A stretch of DNA of 47,821 bases from Fervidifonticultor_A tertius (GTDB taxonomy: Bacteria; Sysuimicrobiota; Sysuimicrobiia; Sysuimicrobiales; Humicultoraceae). A program made the translations under genes and the position numbers. Numbering within the stretch: the stretch's first letter is position 1; each line of letters starts with the position of its first letter. Below the pieces are notes generated by a model that was not told the DNA's origin, searched no databases, and saw nothing but the letters and a program-made list of their open reading frames with translations. Shown here piece after piece: positions 40,038 through 47,821 of the stretch. The stretch lies in assembly GCA_031459235.1 (NCBI GenBank), contig JAVKIY010000016.1, positions 1-47,821 of the forward strand. The letters are read 5' to 3'.

Positions 40038-41794
40038 CGCCGAGTCCCTGGGCCTTGCGGGTCGGCCACCTCGGCATCGTGGTCATCCTGGCGTTCTCAT
40101 TGCTCGCCGGTCGGCTCTGGCAGCTCCAGGCCATCGAGGGCAGCCGCTACCTCGAGCTCTCCGAGCAGAACCGTATCCGCGACTATGTGGTCCCGGCGCC
40201 TCGCGGCGTGATCTTCGACCGCCGGGGGCAGCCGCTCGTCACCAACCGGGCGTCGTTCACGGTGGCGCTCCTCCCGATGGAGGTGCGCGACCCGCCACGC
40301 GTCGCCGCGGCGCTCGCCCGCGTCCTCGACGTGGACGCGGCCGAGATCTTGGCCCGGCTGGCCGAGGGCCGTAAGCGGCCGTTCGAGCCCGTCCGCCTGC
40401 GCCGCGACGCGGACCGGCGCGTGGTGGTTGCGATCGAAGAGAACCGGCTGGACCTCCCTGGCGTGGTGATCCAGGCCGAGCCCGTGCGTGAGTACCTGCA
40501 CGGTGCGCTCGCCGCGCACGCGCTGGGCTACCTGGGCGAGATTACCGAGGCCGAGTTGCGCACGCGGCCGGGCTACCGGCCCGGTGACCTGATCGGCAAG
40601 ACGGGCGTCGAGCGCACGTACGACGACCTGTTGCGCGGCGAGGCCGGCCGCCTGCGGGTCGAGGTTGACGCCGCCGGCCGGCCCGGCCGCGTACTCGGTC
40701 GGCAGACGGCCCGGCCTGGCCACTCGCTCGTGCTCAACCTGGACGCGGTGCTGCAGCGCGTGGCCGAGGAGCAGCTCCGCGGTCAGGTGGGCGCGGTCGT
40801 CGCCATGGATCCTCGCACCGGCGAGGTGCTTGCGCTCGCCAGCTCGCCGACGTACGACCCCGCCGTCTTCGCGGGCGGGATCAGCCCGGCGAACTGGCGG
40901 CGGCTGACCTCCGACCGCGGGTTGCCGCTGCTCAACCGCGCCGCCGAGGGCGTCTACGAGCCCGGCTCGGTCTTCAAGGTCGTCACGGGCACGGCCGCGC
41001 TGGCCGAGGGTGTGGCGCGGCGCGAAAGTACCTACGCGTGCACGGGTGCCCTCGTCCTCGGCCGGTGGGTATTCCGCGACCTGGCCGCCTACGGCACCGT
41101 GTCGTTCGTGCGCGGCGTGCAGGTGTCGTGCAACGTGATGTTCTGGACGCTGGGGCGCGCGGTGGGCCCCGAGCGTCTGACCCGCTACGCGACCGCCCTC
41201 GGCCTGGGCGCGCCGACCGACATCGACCTGCCCGCGGAGGCCGCGGGATTCATCCCAAGCGTCGAGTGGAAGCCGCGCGCCCACGGCGAACCCTGGTATC
41301 CCGGCGACACCCTCAACATGAGTATCGGCCAGGGGTGGGTGCTGACTACGCCGCTCCAGATCGCCCGGATGCTGAGCGCGATCGCCAACGGCGGCACCCT
41401 CGTGCAGCCCGTGCTGGCGCGTCGCGTGGTCAGTCCCGACGGCCGGGAGGTGCGCGCGATCGCGGGGCGCCGCACACCGGTGCCCGAGCGGCTGCCCGCG
41501 GCAGCCCTGGAGACCCTGCGGGAGGGGCTGCGGCTGGTCGTGGACGCCGGTACGGGCCGTGCCGCGGCGGTGGACGGGCTCGCGATCGCGGGCAAGACCG
41601 GGAGCGCCGAGAACCCGCGCGGCCGGCCGCACGCCTGGTTCGCCGGCTATGCGCCGGCCGACCGGCCCTCGCTCGTGGTGGTGGCGTTCGTCGAGCACGG
41701 CTACCGGGGCGGTATCGCCGCTGCGCCGATCGCGCGGGCGGTCTTCGAGGCCGCGCGGCCGGCTCTGCTCGCCGAGACCGGAGGCCGGCCGTGA
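40034..41794 (+). CDS. mrdA: Penicillin-binding protein 2 (elongasome transpeptidase)
   Basis: A 586-residue class B PBP. An N-terminal transmembrane helix precedes the dimerisation domain (YVVPAPRGVIFDRRGQPLVTN). The catalytic motifs are SVFK (Ser312, Lys315), SCN in VQVSCNVMFW and KTGS at 521-524. It cross-links peptidoglycan during side-wall growth with RodA, MreC and MreD. GTG 40034 overlaps the mreD stop, and its own stop overlaps rodA. Confidence 0.95.
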   Translation: MTPSPWALRVGHLGIVVILAFSLLAGRLWQLQAIEGSRYLELSEQNRIRDYVVPAPRGVIFDRRGQPLVTNRASFTVALLPMEVRDPPRVAAALARVLDVDAAEILARLAEGRKRPFEPVRLRRDADRRVVVAIEENRLDLPGVVIQAEPVREYLHGALAAHALGYLGEITEAELRTRPGYRPGDLIGKTGVERTYDDLLRGEAGRLRVEVDAAGRPGRVLGRQTARPGHSLVLNLDAVLQRVAEEQLRGQVGAVVAMDPRTGEVLALASSPTYDPAVFAGGISPANWRRLTSDRGLPLLNRAAEGVYEPGSVFKVVTGTAALAEGVARRESTYACTGALVLGRWVFRDLAAYGTVSFVRGVQVSCNVMFWTLGRAVGPERLTRYATALGLGAPTDIDLPAEAAGFIPSVEWKPRAHGEPWYPGDTLNMSIGQGWVLTTPLQIARMLSAIANGGTLVQPVLARRVVSPDGREVRAIAGRRTPVPERLPAAALETLREGLRLVVDAGTGRAAAVDGLAIAGKTGSAENPRGRPHAWFAGYAPADRPSLVVVAFVEHGYRGGIAAAPIARAVFEAARPALLAETGGRP

Positions 41795-42879
41795 CGGCGC
41801 GCTGGACGCGCGAGGTGGACTGGGTACTGCTCGGGGCCACGGGGCTCATCACGGCCTACGGCGTGGTAGTCCTGCTCTCCGCCACGCACGGCGCGGCGGA
41901 GCCGGCTGCGGTGCTGCGCACCCGGTTGCTGCACATCACCCTCGGCCTGGTCGCGCTCGTGACCGCGGCGTCCGTCGACTACCGTCGGCTGGCGACCGCC
42001 GCCGGGCCCATCTACGTCGCCACCGTGGCGCTGCTCGTCGCCGTGCTGGTGGTGGGCGACGCGCGGTTGGGGGCGCAGCGGTGGATTGTGCTCGGGCCTT
42101 TCGGCGGGTTCCAGCCCTCCGAGGTCGCCAAGCTCGCGCTGATCGTGACGCTTGCGCGCCACCTCGACCTGGCCCGGAGCCTGCCCCGCATGCGCGCCCT
42201 GTTCCCGTTCTTCGCGCACGCGGCCGTTCCCGCCCTGCTCGTCCTGCGCCAGCCCGACATGGGCACGGCGCTGGTGCTGGTGGCGATCCTGGCGGCCATG
42301 CTCTACGTCGGCGGTGCGCGGCCTGCCGACCTGGCCGGGCTGGCGGCGGCGGCCGCGGTGGTAGCGCCGTTCTTCTGGCAACTGCTGCACGACTACCAGC
42401 GCCGCCGCCTGACCGCGTTCCTCGACCCGGCGGCCGACCCGCTGGGCGCGGGCTACGCCCTGATCCAGGCGAAGATCGCGATCGGCTCGGGCCAGCTCTT
42501 CGGCAAGGGGCTGTTCGCCGGCACGCAGAACGTGCTGCGCTTCATCCCCGAGCAGCACACCGACTTCATCTTCACGGTGGTGGGAGAGGAGCTGGGTCTG
42601 GCGGGCACGCTGGCGCTGCTGGCACTGTTCCTGGTCTGGATCTGGCGGGCGCTCCGGATCGCCGCCGGGGCGCGCGACCGGCTGGGCGCGCTCATGGCCG
42701 CCGGCGTCGCCGCCATGATGTTGTTCCACGTCGTCGTCAACGTCGGCATGACGATCGGCCTGATGCCGGTGACGGGGATCCCCCTGCCGCTGGTCAGCTA
42801 CGGCGGGTCGTCGCTGCTCGTGACGCTGGCCGCGACCGGCCTCCTGGTGGGGATCCGGCTGCGGCGATCGGGGTTCTGA
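41791..42879 (+). CDS. rodA: Peptidoglycan glycosyltransferase RodA
   Basis: A 362-residue SEDS-family polymerase with about ten membrane helices. LRQPDMGTALVLVAI holds the catalytic-region Asp of SEDS proteins. FIPEQHTDFIFTVVGEELGLAG and TGIPLPLVSYGGSSLL are diagnostic. It polymerises lipid II during cell elongation and pairs with the PBP2 gene directly upstream (GTGA overlap). Confidence 0.96.
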   Translation: MTARWTREVDWVLLGATGLITAYGVVVLLSATHGAAEPAAVLRTRLLHITLGLVALVTAASVDYRRLATAAGPIYVATVALLVAVLVVGDARLGAQRWIVLGPFGGFQPSEVAKLALIVTLARHLDLARSLPRMRALFPFFAHAAVPALLVLRQPDMGTALVLVAILAAMLYVGGARPADLAGLAAAAAVVAPFFWQLLHDYQRRRLTAFLDPAADPLGAGYALIQAKIAIGSGQLFGKGLFAGTQNVLRFIPEQHTDFIFTVVGEELGLAGTLALLALFLVWIWRALRIAAGARDRLGALMAAGVAAMMLFHVVVNVGMTIGLMPVTGIPLPLVSYGGSSLLVTLAATGLLVGIRLRRSGF

Positions 42880-42915
42880 TCCGGGGGCGACCCGGACGAG
42901 GTGAGGAGTCGATCG

Positions 42916-44610
42916 ATGGCCAGGGAGATCATCGCTAACATCGACGCGGCCGAGACCCGCGTCGCGGTGATGGAGGACGGGGTGCTCACGAACCTCTTCA
43001 TTGAGCGCTCGGAGCCCGTCGCCGGCAACATCTACAAGGCGAAGGTGAACAACGTGCTGCCCGGCATGGAGGCGGCGTTCGTGGACATCGGGCTCGAGCG
43101 CAACGCCTTCCTCCACGTGGCCGATATCCGCGCGCAGCCGCTCGAGGGTGAGGAGATGGTGGAGTGGGTGGACCGCGGCGCCATCGCCGAACGGCTGCGC
43201 ACGGGCCAGGAGATCCTGGTGCAGGTCACCAAGGAGCCCATGGGGACGAAGGGCGCGCGCGTGACCACTTACATCGCGCTGCCCGCCCACTACCTGGTGC
43301 TGATGCCGACGGTCAACTACGTCGGCGTCAGCCGGCGCATCGCCAGCGAGGGGGAGCGGAAGCGCCTGCGGCAGATCGCCGACCGCATCCGGCCCGAGGG
43401 CATGGGGGTCATCGTCCGCACCGCGGCCGAGGGGGTGGACGAGAAGACGCTCGCCGACGACGTGGCGTTTCTCCGCCAGATGTGGCACCGGGTGCTTGAG
43501 CGCGCGCGCGCGGCGCGGGCCCCGGCGCTCGTCTACCAGGACCTGCGTCTGATCCGGCGTATCGTCCGCGACCTGTTCACCGAGGATGTGGACCGGTTCG
43601 TGGTGGACTCTCCCGAGGAGTTCGGCCGTATCGGCGACCTGCTGGGGTCGTTCGCCCCTGAACTGCGCGAGCGGCTCGTGCTTCACCGCGACGAGGAGCC
43701 GATCTTCGAGCGCTACGGCGTCGAACGCGAGATCGACCGAGCGCTGCGGCGCCGCGTCTGGCTCAAGTCGGGCGGCTACCTGGTCATCGACCGCGCCGAG
43801 GCGCTCACGGTCATCGACGTCAACACGGGCAAGTACGTCGGTAAGACAGACTTGGCCAGCACGATCCTTCGGACCAACCTGGAAGCAGTGGGCGAGATCG
43901 TGCGGCAGATCACCCTGCGCGACATCGGCGGCATCATTCTGGTGGACTTCATCGACATGGAGCAGGAGGAGCACCGCCGGCGCGTGATGGACGCGCTGGA
44001 GGCCGCGGTGCAGCGCGACCGCGCCAAGCTGCACGTCATCGACCTGACCGGGCTCGGCCTGGTGGAGATCACGCGCAAGCGGGTCCACCAGGACCTCGAG
44101 GAGATCATGCGCATCCCGTGCCCCTACTGCGAGGGGCGCGGCCGGGTGCTCTCGCCTGAGACGATGGCCGCGCGGGTCCGCCGCGAGCTGCGCAAGCTGG
44201 CGCGCGAGGCCAAGGGCGGCGCGGTGCTGGTGGAGGTGCACCCGCAGGTGGCCGGCCTGCTCTTCCGCGACGGCGCCGGTTGGCTGCGCGCGCTCGAGGA
44301 GCGCTCCGGCAAGGCCCTGCGCGTAAAGGGCCGAGAGGGGCTGCACCTGGAGCGCGTCAACGTGGTGGAGGCCCCGACCGCCCGCGAGCTCGAGACCGCG
44401 GGCGCCCCGTCCAAGCGGATGCAGTACTGGATGGACCGGGAGCCGGGCGAGATGATCTCGCTCGCCGAGCCCGACCCGTACTACGAGATGGCGCTCGCGA
44501 TGGCCGAGGCCCCCCCGCCGCGCGAGGGATTCGTGCGGCGCGTGCTCCAGCGGCTCCGGCCGCGCAACGGCGGCCGCGCCGAGCCGCCTCGCGCCCCGCG
44601 CGTGAATTGA
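42916..44610 (+). CDS. rng: Ribonuclease G/E
   Basis: A 564-residue endoribonuclease for RNA processing and decay. An S1 domain (GNIYKAKVNNVLPGMEAAFVDIGLERNAFLH region) is followed by the RNase-H-like and DNase-I-like parts. Catalytic Mg ligands are Asp301 (TVIDVNTGKY) and Asp344 (LVDFIDME), close to D303 and D346 of E. coli RNase E. The zinc-link is Cys402-x2-Cys405 (CPYC). The C terminus is short, without an RNase E degradosome scaffold. ATG 42916 follows GAGGAG. Confidence 0.95.
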   Translation: MAREIIANIDAAETRVAVMEDGVLTNLFIERSEPVAGNIYKAKVNNVLPGMEAAFVDIGLERNAFLHVADIRAQPLEGEEMVEWVDRGAIAERLRTGQEILVQVTKEPMGTKGARVTTYIALPAHYLVLMPTVNYVGVSRRIASEGERKRLRQIADRIRPEGMGVIVRTAAEGVDEKTLADDVAFLRQMWHRVLERARAARAPALVYQDLRLIRRIVRDLFTEDVDRFVVDSPEEFGRIGDLLGSFAPELRERLVLHRDEEPIFERYGVEREIDRALRRRVWLKSGGYLVIDRAEALTVIDVNTGKYVGKTDLASTILRTNLEAVGEIVRQITLRDIGGIILVDFIDMEQEEHRRRVMDALEAAVQRDRAKLHVIDLTGLGLVEITRKRVHQDLEEIMRIPCPYCEGRGRVLSPETMAARVRRELRKLAREAKGGAVLVEVHPQVAGLLFRDGAGWLRALEERSGKALRVKGREGLHLERVNVVEAPTARELETAGAPSKRMQYWMDREPGEMISLAEPDPYYEMALAMAEAPPPREGFVRRVLQRLRPRNGGRAEPPRAPRVN

Positions 44611-44636
44611 CGCCCCGGCGCGCCGCGTGCTAGAAT
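44607..44636 (+). promoter_or_regulatory. Promoter of rplU-rpmA-obgE
   Basis: TTGACG (44607-44612), an 18-base spacer and TAGAAT (44631-44636), each 5 of 6 to consensus. The -35 overlaps the rng stop codon. The leader is about 20 bases and includes GGAGGTG before GTG 44663. It lets ribosomal protein genes be expressed independently of the cell-shape operon. Confidence 0.75.
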
Positions 44637-44662
44637 CTCCAAGGTTTGACGGAGGTGCGGTT

Positions 44663-44980
44663 GTGTACGCGGTGATCGAGACCGGCGGCAAGCAACTTGC
44701 GGTGCGCGAAGGCGACGTGGTGCGCGTCGAGAAGCTCGAGGCGGCCCCAGGCGACGTCGTCACGCTCGACCGGGTCCTGCTGGTCGGCAACGGTCGGCCG
44801 CGCATGGGCGCACCCACCGTGGACGGCGCGACCGTGCAGGCCCGGGTCGTGCGCACCGGCCGCGGCCGGAAGATCGCGGTCATGAAGTTCAAGGCGAAAG
44901 CACACTCGCGGCGCAAGACCGGTCACCGGCAGGCGTTCACCGAGCTTCGGATCGAGCGCATCACGGTGCCGGCCGGCTAG
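44663..44980 (+). CDS. rplU: 50S ribosomal protein L21
   Basis: A 105-residue protein beginning VYAVIETGGKQLAVREGDVV, the invariant L21 start. KFKAKAHSRRKTGHRQAFTELRIERI is the conserved RNA-binding C terminus. GTG 44663 is chosen because it gives the canonical start and has GGAGGTG 7 bases upstream; a longer frame from 44627 would start before the promoter-derived message. Confidence 0.97.
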   Translation: MYAVIETGGKQLAVREGDVVRVEKLEAAPGDVVTLDRVLLVGNGRPRMGAPTVDGATVQARVVRTGRGRKIAVMKFKAKAHSRRKTGHRQAFTELRIERITVPAG

Positions 44981-45000
44981 GGCCGGGCGGGAGACGGACG

Positions 45001-45261
45001 ATGGCATCGAAGAAGGGCGTCGGCAGCAGCCGCAACGGCCGCGACTCGCACAGCAAGCGGCTGGGCGTGAAGCGGTTCGGCGGCGAGGTCGTGACCGCGG
45101 GCACCGTGCTCATCCGGCAGCGCGGCACGAAGGTGGCCGCGGGGCGCAACGTTGGCCAGGGCCGCGATCACACGCTGTTCGCCCTCGTCGACGGCCGCGT
45201 GGCGTTCGAGCGCCGCGGCCGCGACGGACGCCAGGTCAGCGTGCACCCGCTGCCGGCCTAG
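45001..45261 (+). CDS. rpmA: 50S ribosomal protein L27
   Basis: An 86-residue protein: MASKKGVGSSRNGRDSHSKR, then LGVKRFGGEVVTAGTVLIRQRG. The N-terminal tail reaches the peptidyl transferase centre. It starts without the cleavable extension usual in Bacillota. The stop codon TAG lies exactly in the loop of a perfect 9-bp hairpin (45250-45270). Confidence 0.97.
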   Translation: MASKKGVGSSRNGRDSHSKRLGVKRFGGEVVTAGTVLIRQRGTKVAAGRNVGQGRDHTLFALVDGRVAFERRGRDGRQVSVHPLPA

Positions 45262-45270
45262 GGCCGGCAG
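45250..45270 (+). other. Hairpin with the rpmA stop codon as its loop
   Basis: CTGCCGGCC (45250-45258) pairs with GGCCGGCAG (45262-45270), with TAG (45259-45261) as the three-base loop. Confidence 0.5.
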
Positions 45271-45283
45271 CCGGAGGGCGGCG

Positions 45284-45307
45284 GGCCCGGGTCGGTCGAC
45301 CCGGGCC
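45284..45307 (+). terminator. Intergenic hairpin before obgE (attenuator or weak terminator)
   Basis: GGCCCGGGTC (45284-45293) pairs with GACCCGGGCC (45298-45307), loop GGTC, followed by GTTTGCTTCC. The T-containing tail makes a partial rho-independent terminator. It would lower obgE expression relative to the ribosomal proteins. Confidence 0.6.
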
Positions 45308-45323
45308 GTTTGCTTCCCGGTCC

Positions 45324-46352
45324 ATGCTCATCGACCGCGCGAAAATCTACGTGAAGGGCGGCGACGGTGGCCGCGGGTGCGTGAGCTTCCGGCGCGAGAA
45401 GTTCGTGCCCACGGGCGGACCCGACGGCGGGGACGGCGGCCGGGGCGGCAGCGTGATCCTCGAGGCCGCGGCGGGGCTCGCCACGCTGGTGGACTTCAAG
45501 TACCGGCAGCACCTGCGCGCGGGCCGCGGCGGTCACGGCGAGGGCGCGCGGCGCACGGGCCGCAGCGGCGCCGACCTGGTCGTGCCCGTGCCGGCCGGGA
45601 CCGTGGTGCGCGACGCCGCGACCGGCCGCCTGCTGGCCGACCTGGTCGAACCCGGGCAGCGCGTGGTGGTGGCGCGGGGCGGCCGCGGCGGCCGTGGGAA
45701 CGCCCGCTTCGCCACGCCCACGCACCGCGCGCCGCGGCGGGCCGAGCCCGGCGAGCCCGGCGAGGAGCGCTGGCTGGAGGTCGAGTTGCGGCTGCTCGCC
45801 GACGCCGGTCTGGTGGGATTGCCCAACGCCGGCAAGTCCACGTTGCTTCGGCGCGTCTCGAGCGCGCGGCCGCGTGTGGGCGCCTACCCGTTCACCACCA
45901 CCGACCCGGTCCTCGGCGCGGTGGAGCTCCCCGATGGCCGGGGTTTCGTGCTGGCCGACCTGCCCGGGTTGATCGAGGGGGCCTCGCAGGGCGCGGGACT
46001 GGGCCACGACTTCCTCAGGCACATCGCGCGCACGCGTGTTCTGATCCACGTCGTGGACGTGGCCGCCGGCCCCGACGTCGTGGAGCGCTACCGCATCGTG
46101 CGGCGTGAGCTACAGCGCTACGACCCGAAGCTCGCCGGGCGGCCGGCGCTCGTGGCGCTCAACAAGGTGGACCTGCCCGAGGGCCGCGCGCGAGTCGAGG
46201 TCGCCCGCGCGGCGCTGGCGGCTGAGGGAGTTCAGGCTCTTCCGGTCTCGGGGGCGACGGGCGAGGGGACGGATGCGCTGCTGGCAGCCATCGCCGACCG
46301 CCTCGAGGCCGCGCGCGCCGGGGAGGAGACCCTTCCGAGTGTCAAGAAGTGA
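45324..46352 (+). CDS. obgE: Obg-family GTPase ObgE/CgtA
   Basis: A 342-residue ribosome-assembly GTPase. The glycine-rich Obg fold spans about residues 1-158 (YVKGGDGGRGCVSFRREKF, GGDGGRGGSV). The G domain has GLPNAGKST (165-173), DLPGLIEGAS and NKVDLP. The chain ends soon after the G domain, without the C-terminal OCT extension of Bacillota homologues. ATG 45324 has only a weak ribosome site and follows a terminator-like hairpin. Confidence 0.95.
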   Translation: MLIDRAKIYVKGGDGGRGCVSFRREKFVPTGGPDGGDGGRGGSVILEAAAGLATLVDFKYRQHLRAGRGGHGEGARRTGRSGADLVVPVPAGTVVRDAATGRLLADLVEPGQRVVVARGGRGGRGNARFATPTHRAPRRAEPGEPGEERWLEVELRLLADAGLVGLPNAGKSTLLRRVSSARPRVGAYPFTTTDPVLGAVELPDGRGFVLADLPGLIEGASQGAGLGHDFLRHIARTRVLIHVVDVAAGPDVVERYRIVRRELQRYDPKLAGRPALVALNKVDLPEGRARVEVARAALAAEGVQALPVSGATGEGTDALLAAIADRLEAARAGEETLPSVKK

Positions 46353-46358
46353 GCCGCC

Positions 46359-46997
46359 GTGACCAGGCTCGGAGTCATGGGCGGCACGTTCGATCCCATC
46401 CACTACGGTCACCTGGTCACCGCCGAGGAGGCGCTCACCCAGTTCCGCCTCGACCACGTCGTGTTCGTGCCCAACCGCCTCTCGCCGCTGAAGGACCCGG
46501 CGGACGTGACCGACCCGGAGCACCGCTACCTGATGACGTTCCTGGCGACCGTCGCCAACCCCCGGTTCGGCGTCTCGCGCGTCGAGATCGACCGCCCGGG
46601 CGCGTCCTACACCATCGACACCATGCGCGACCTGGCGGCCCGCCACCCGGGCGCGACGCTGTTCTACATCACGGGCGCCGACGCGATCCTCCAGATTTTG
46701 CGCGGGGAGTGGGACCAGTCGGCCGAGCTGCTGGCCCTCTGCCAGTTCATCGCCGCGACGCGGCCCGGGTTCGCGCTCAGCGAGGAGACCCTGCGCCGCA
46801 CCGGCGGCGGCCGCGCGCCGCTGGAGAACGTGCACCTGATGACCATTCCGGCGATGGCCATCTCGTCCACGGACATCCGCGCACGGGTCCGTGCCGGCCG
46901 CCCCATCACCTACCTGGTGCCCGAGGCCGTGGAAGCCTACATCGCCAAGCACGGGCTCTACCGGCGCGTGCCCGCCCCTGAGGCGGCGGGTGGCTAG
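46359..46997 (+). CDS. nadD: Nicotinate-nucleotide adenylyltransferase NadD
   Basis: A 212-residue enzyme joining ATP and nicotinate mononucleotide to deamido-NAD+. The nucleotidyltransferase motif is GGTFDPIHYGHL and the second motif is AISSTDIRARVRAG. GTG 46359 follows obgE by 6 bases. The chain ends in the LVPEAVEAYIAKHGLY typical of NadD. Confidence 0.95.
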   Translation: MTRLGVMGGTFDPIHYGHLVTAEEALTQFRLDHVVFVPNRLSPLKDPADVTDPEHRYLMTFLATVANPRFGVSRVEIDRPGASYTIDTMRDLAARHPGATLFYITGADAILQILRGEWDQSAELLALCQFIAATRPGFALSEETLRRTGGGRAPLENVHLMTIPAMAISSTDIRARVRAGRPITYLVPEAVEAYIAKHGLYRRVPAPEAAGG

Positions 46998-47361
46998 GCG
47001 CGCGACGCGCCGCGCGGCCGAGCCCCCGGCCTCGCTCGCCCGCGCCCTGCGTGCCGCCGAGGCGGCGGAGGCGAAGCGCGCCGAGAACGTCGTGATCCTG
47101 GACTTGCGCGCGCAGACGCTGGTCACCGACTACTTCGTCATCTGTACCGGCGGAAGCCGCGTGCAGCTCCGCGCGATCCGCGACGCCGTCGCCGAGGCCC
47201 TGGTGGATGCCCCGCGGCGCGGCCTGCCGGAGGGCGACGAGGCCGCCGGCTGGGTCCTGCTCGACTACGGCGACGTGGTCGTGCACGTGTTCGCCCCAGA
47301 GGCGCGCGGGTTCTACCGGCTCGAGCGGCTGTGGGCCGACGCGCCGGTCGTGGCACGGTGA
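46990..47361 (+). CDS. rsfS: Ribosomal silencing factor RsfS
   Basis: A 123-residue protein that binds L14 and blocks subunit joining. Typical text: ENVVILDLRAQTLVTDYFVICTG, then GWVLLDYGDVVVHVFAPEARGFYRLERLWADAP. The N terminus (about 20 residues) is basic. GTG 46990 overlaps the nadD end by 8 bases. It is the usual neighbour of nadD. Confidence 0.94.
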   Translation: MARRATRRAAEPPASLARALRAAEAAEAKRAENVVILDLRAQTLVTDYFVICTGGSRVQLRAIRDAVAEALVDAPRRGLPEGDEAAGWVLLDYGDVVVHVFAPEARGFYRLERLWADAPVVAR

Positions 47362-47365
47362 GCCG

Positions 47366-47821
47366 ATGCAGCTCATGGTGCGCCCCGCGGTTGCCGAGGA
47401 CGGCGCGCTCCTGGCGCAATGGTTGGAGGACGCCTACGGCGCCGGGTACTCGCCCACGCTGGACCGCGACGGCCCGCCGCAGCCCAACGACCTGTGGTGG
47501 GTGCAGTCCGAGAAGGACGTGGCGGTGGTCGAGGTGAACCGGCGGCCCGCGGGCCTGGTGGTGGTGGACCGGCACGCCGGCCGCTGGCTGATCGAGGAGC
47601 TGCTGATGCCCGGCGCGGGCGAGGCCGCCGGGCGCGCGCAGGACGCGCTCGTCGAGCGCCTGGGCGCGCACCTGACCGCGGCGTTCCGGCGCGGTCGGCA
47701 GAGCGCGTTGCTGCTGCGCGCGGCCGAGACGAACGCCTTCGCGCTGACGGTCGGCCGGCGGCTGGGCGCGGCGTTCGCCAACGCGCTCGTCGTCTACCGC
47801 CACCAGGGGCCGCGGCGGCCG
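47366..47821 (+). CDS. GNAT-like protein, cut by the right edge
   Basis: An open frame from ATG 47366, 4 bases after rsfS, running 152 codons to the window edge with no stop. It begins MQLMVRPAVAEDGALLAQWL. Later segments are WWVQSEKDVAVVEVNRRPAGLVVVD and a C-terminal NAFALTVGRRLGAAFANALVVYRH that resembles the last strand of GNAT acetyltransferases. No clear acetyl-CoA loop is seen, so family and function are tentative. Confidence 0.6.
   Translation, partial: MQLMVRPAVAEDGALLAQWLEDAYGAGYSPTLDRDGPPQPNDLWWVQSEKDVAVVEVNRRPAGLVVVDRHAGRWLIEELLMPGAGEAAGRAQDALVERLGAHLTAAFRRGRQSALLLRAAETNAFALTVGRRLGAAFANALVVYRHQGPRRP

Noticed and set aside
41701..44916. Minus-strand open frame of about 1070 codons opposite rodA, rng and rplU
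   Set aside because: It crosses several well-identified genes and their boundaries, and its product is low-complexity. Length alone is not evidence at this GC content.

Overview
This window is one continuous piece of a very GC-rich bacterial chromosome. Almost everything lies on the plus strand, packed tightly, with many ATGA/GTGA start-stop overlaps and many GTG starts. It looks chromosomal: there is no transposase, integrase, phage gene, tRNA, rRNA or CRISPR array. The right end is the classical maf-radC-mreBCD-mrdA-rodA-rng-rplU-rpmA-obgE-nadD-rsfS block. It is preceded by tatAC and a DUF4321 gene, an order reminiscent of Bacillota-like deep lineages. Ribosomal protein L27 lacks the N-terminal extension usual in Bacillota. 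My best guess is an uncultivated GC-rich bacterium from a phylum near Bacillota, for example CSP1-3/Sysuimicrobiota or a similar subsurface or hot-spring lineage. This is inference and low confidence.

Layout. (1) 1-2121: molybdenum cofactor genes, a MoeA-MobB fusion (cut by the left edge) and mobA. (2) 2190-4408: two membrane-anchored cupredoxins with an expanded CuA-like motif, and a zinc alcohol dehydrogenase. (3) 4473-7877: a molybdate-type regulator with a periplasmic-binding-protein-like domain, modA and modB without modC, then a TauE/SafE permease. (4) 8008-8986: two tandem blue-copper lipoproteins. (5) 9284-15891: an Rrf2 Fe-S regulator followed by a compact nitrous oxide reductase cluster nosZ-nosL-(membrane domain::nosD)-nosF-nosY, of the Sec-exported clade II type. 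(6) 15991-18868: UspA, DsbA, VKOR, hemerythrin and CBS-ACT proteins, ended by a strong hairpin facing a minus-strand DUF3795 gene. (7) 19536-26641: a NADP-type sulfhydrogenase (group 3b [NiFe]) operon, hypC - DUF6390-like - hypA - hypB - cNMP-binding protein - hydB-hydG-hydD-hydA - maturation protease. (8) 26702-29011: an AcuA-like acetyltransferase with CBS-USP and CBS-BON proteins. (9) 29013-31657: korDABC, 2-oxoacid (probably 2-oxoglutarate) ferredoxin oxidoreductase. (10) 31659-34882: a NarL-type regulator, a P1B-4-like metal ATPase, a holin-X-like membrane protein and a small overlapping partner. (11) 34971 to the end: Tat export, cell-shape, RNA-processing and ribosome-assembly genes, with a partial acetyltransferase-like gene at the right edge.

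How it works together. The window describes a cell that can use H2 through a cytosolic NAD(P)-linked hydrogenase, run ferredoxin-dependent 2-oxoacid chemistry (KOR, often part of a reductive TCA cycle), and reduce N2O outside the membrane. I saw no CXXCH c-type cytochrome in the predicted proteins, and no nosR, nosG, nosH or nosC. Four small copper proteins sit just upstream of nosZ instead. They are plausible, untested electron carriers or copper donors for NosZ. The DsbA/VKOR pair downstream fits disulfide formation in exported proteins. Molybdate uptake and Moco genes at the left edge imply molybdoenzymes encoded elsewhere.
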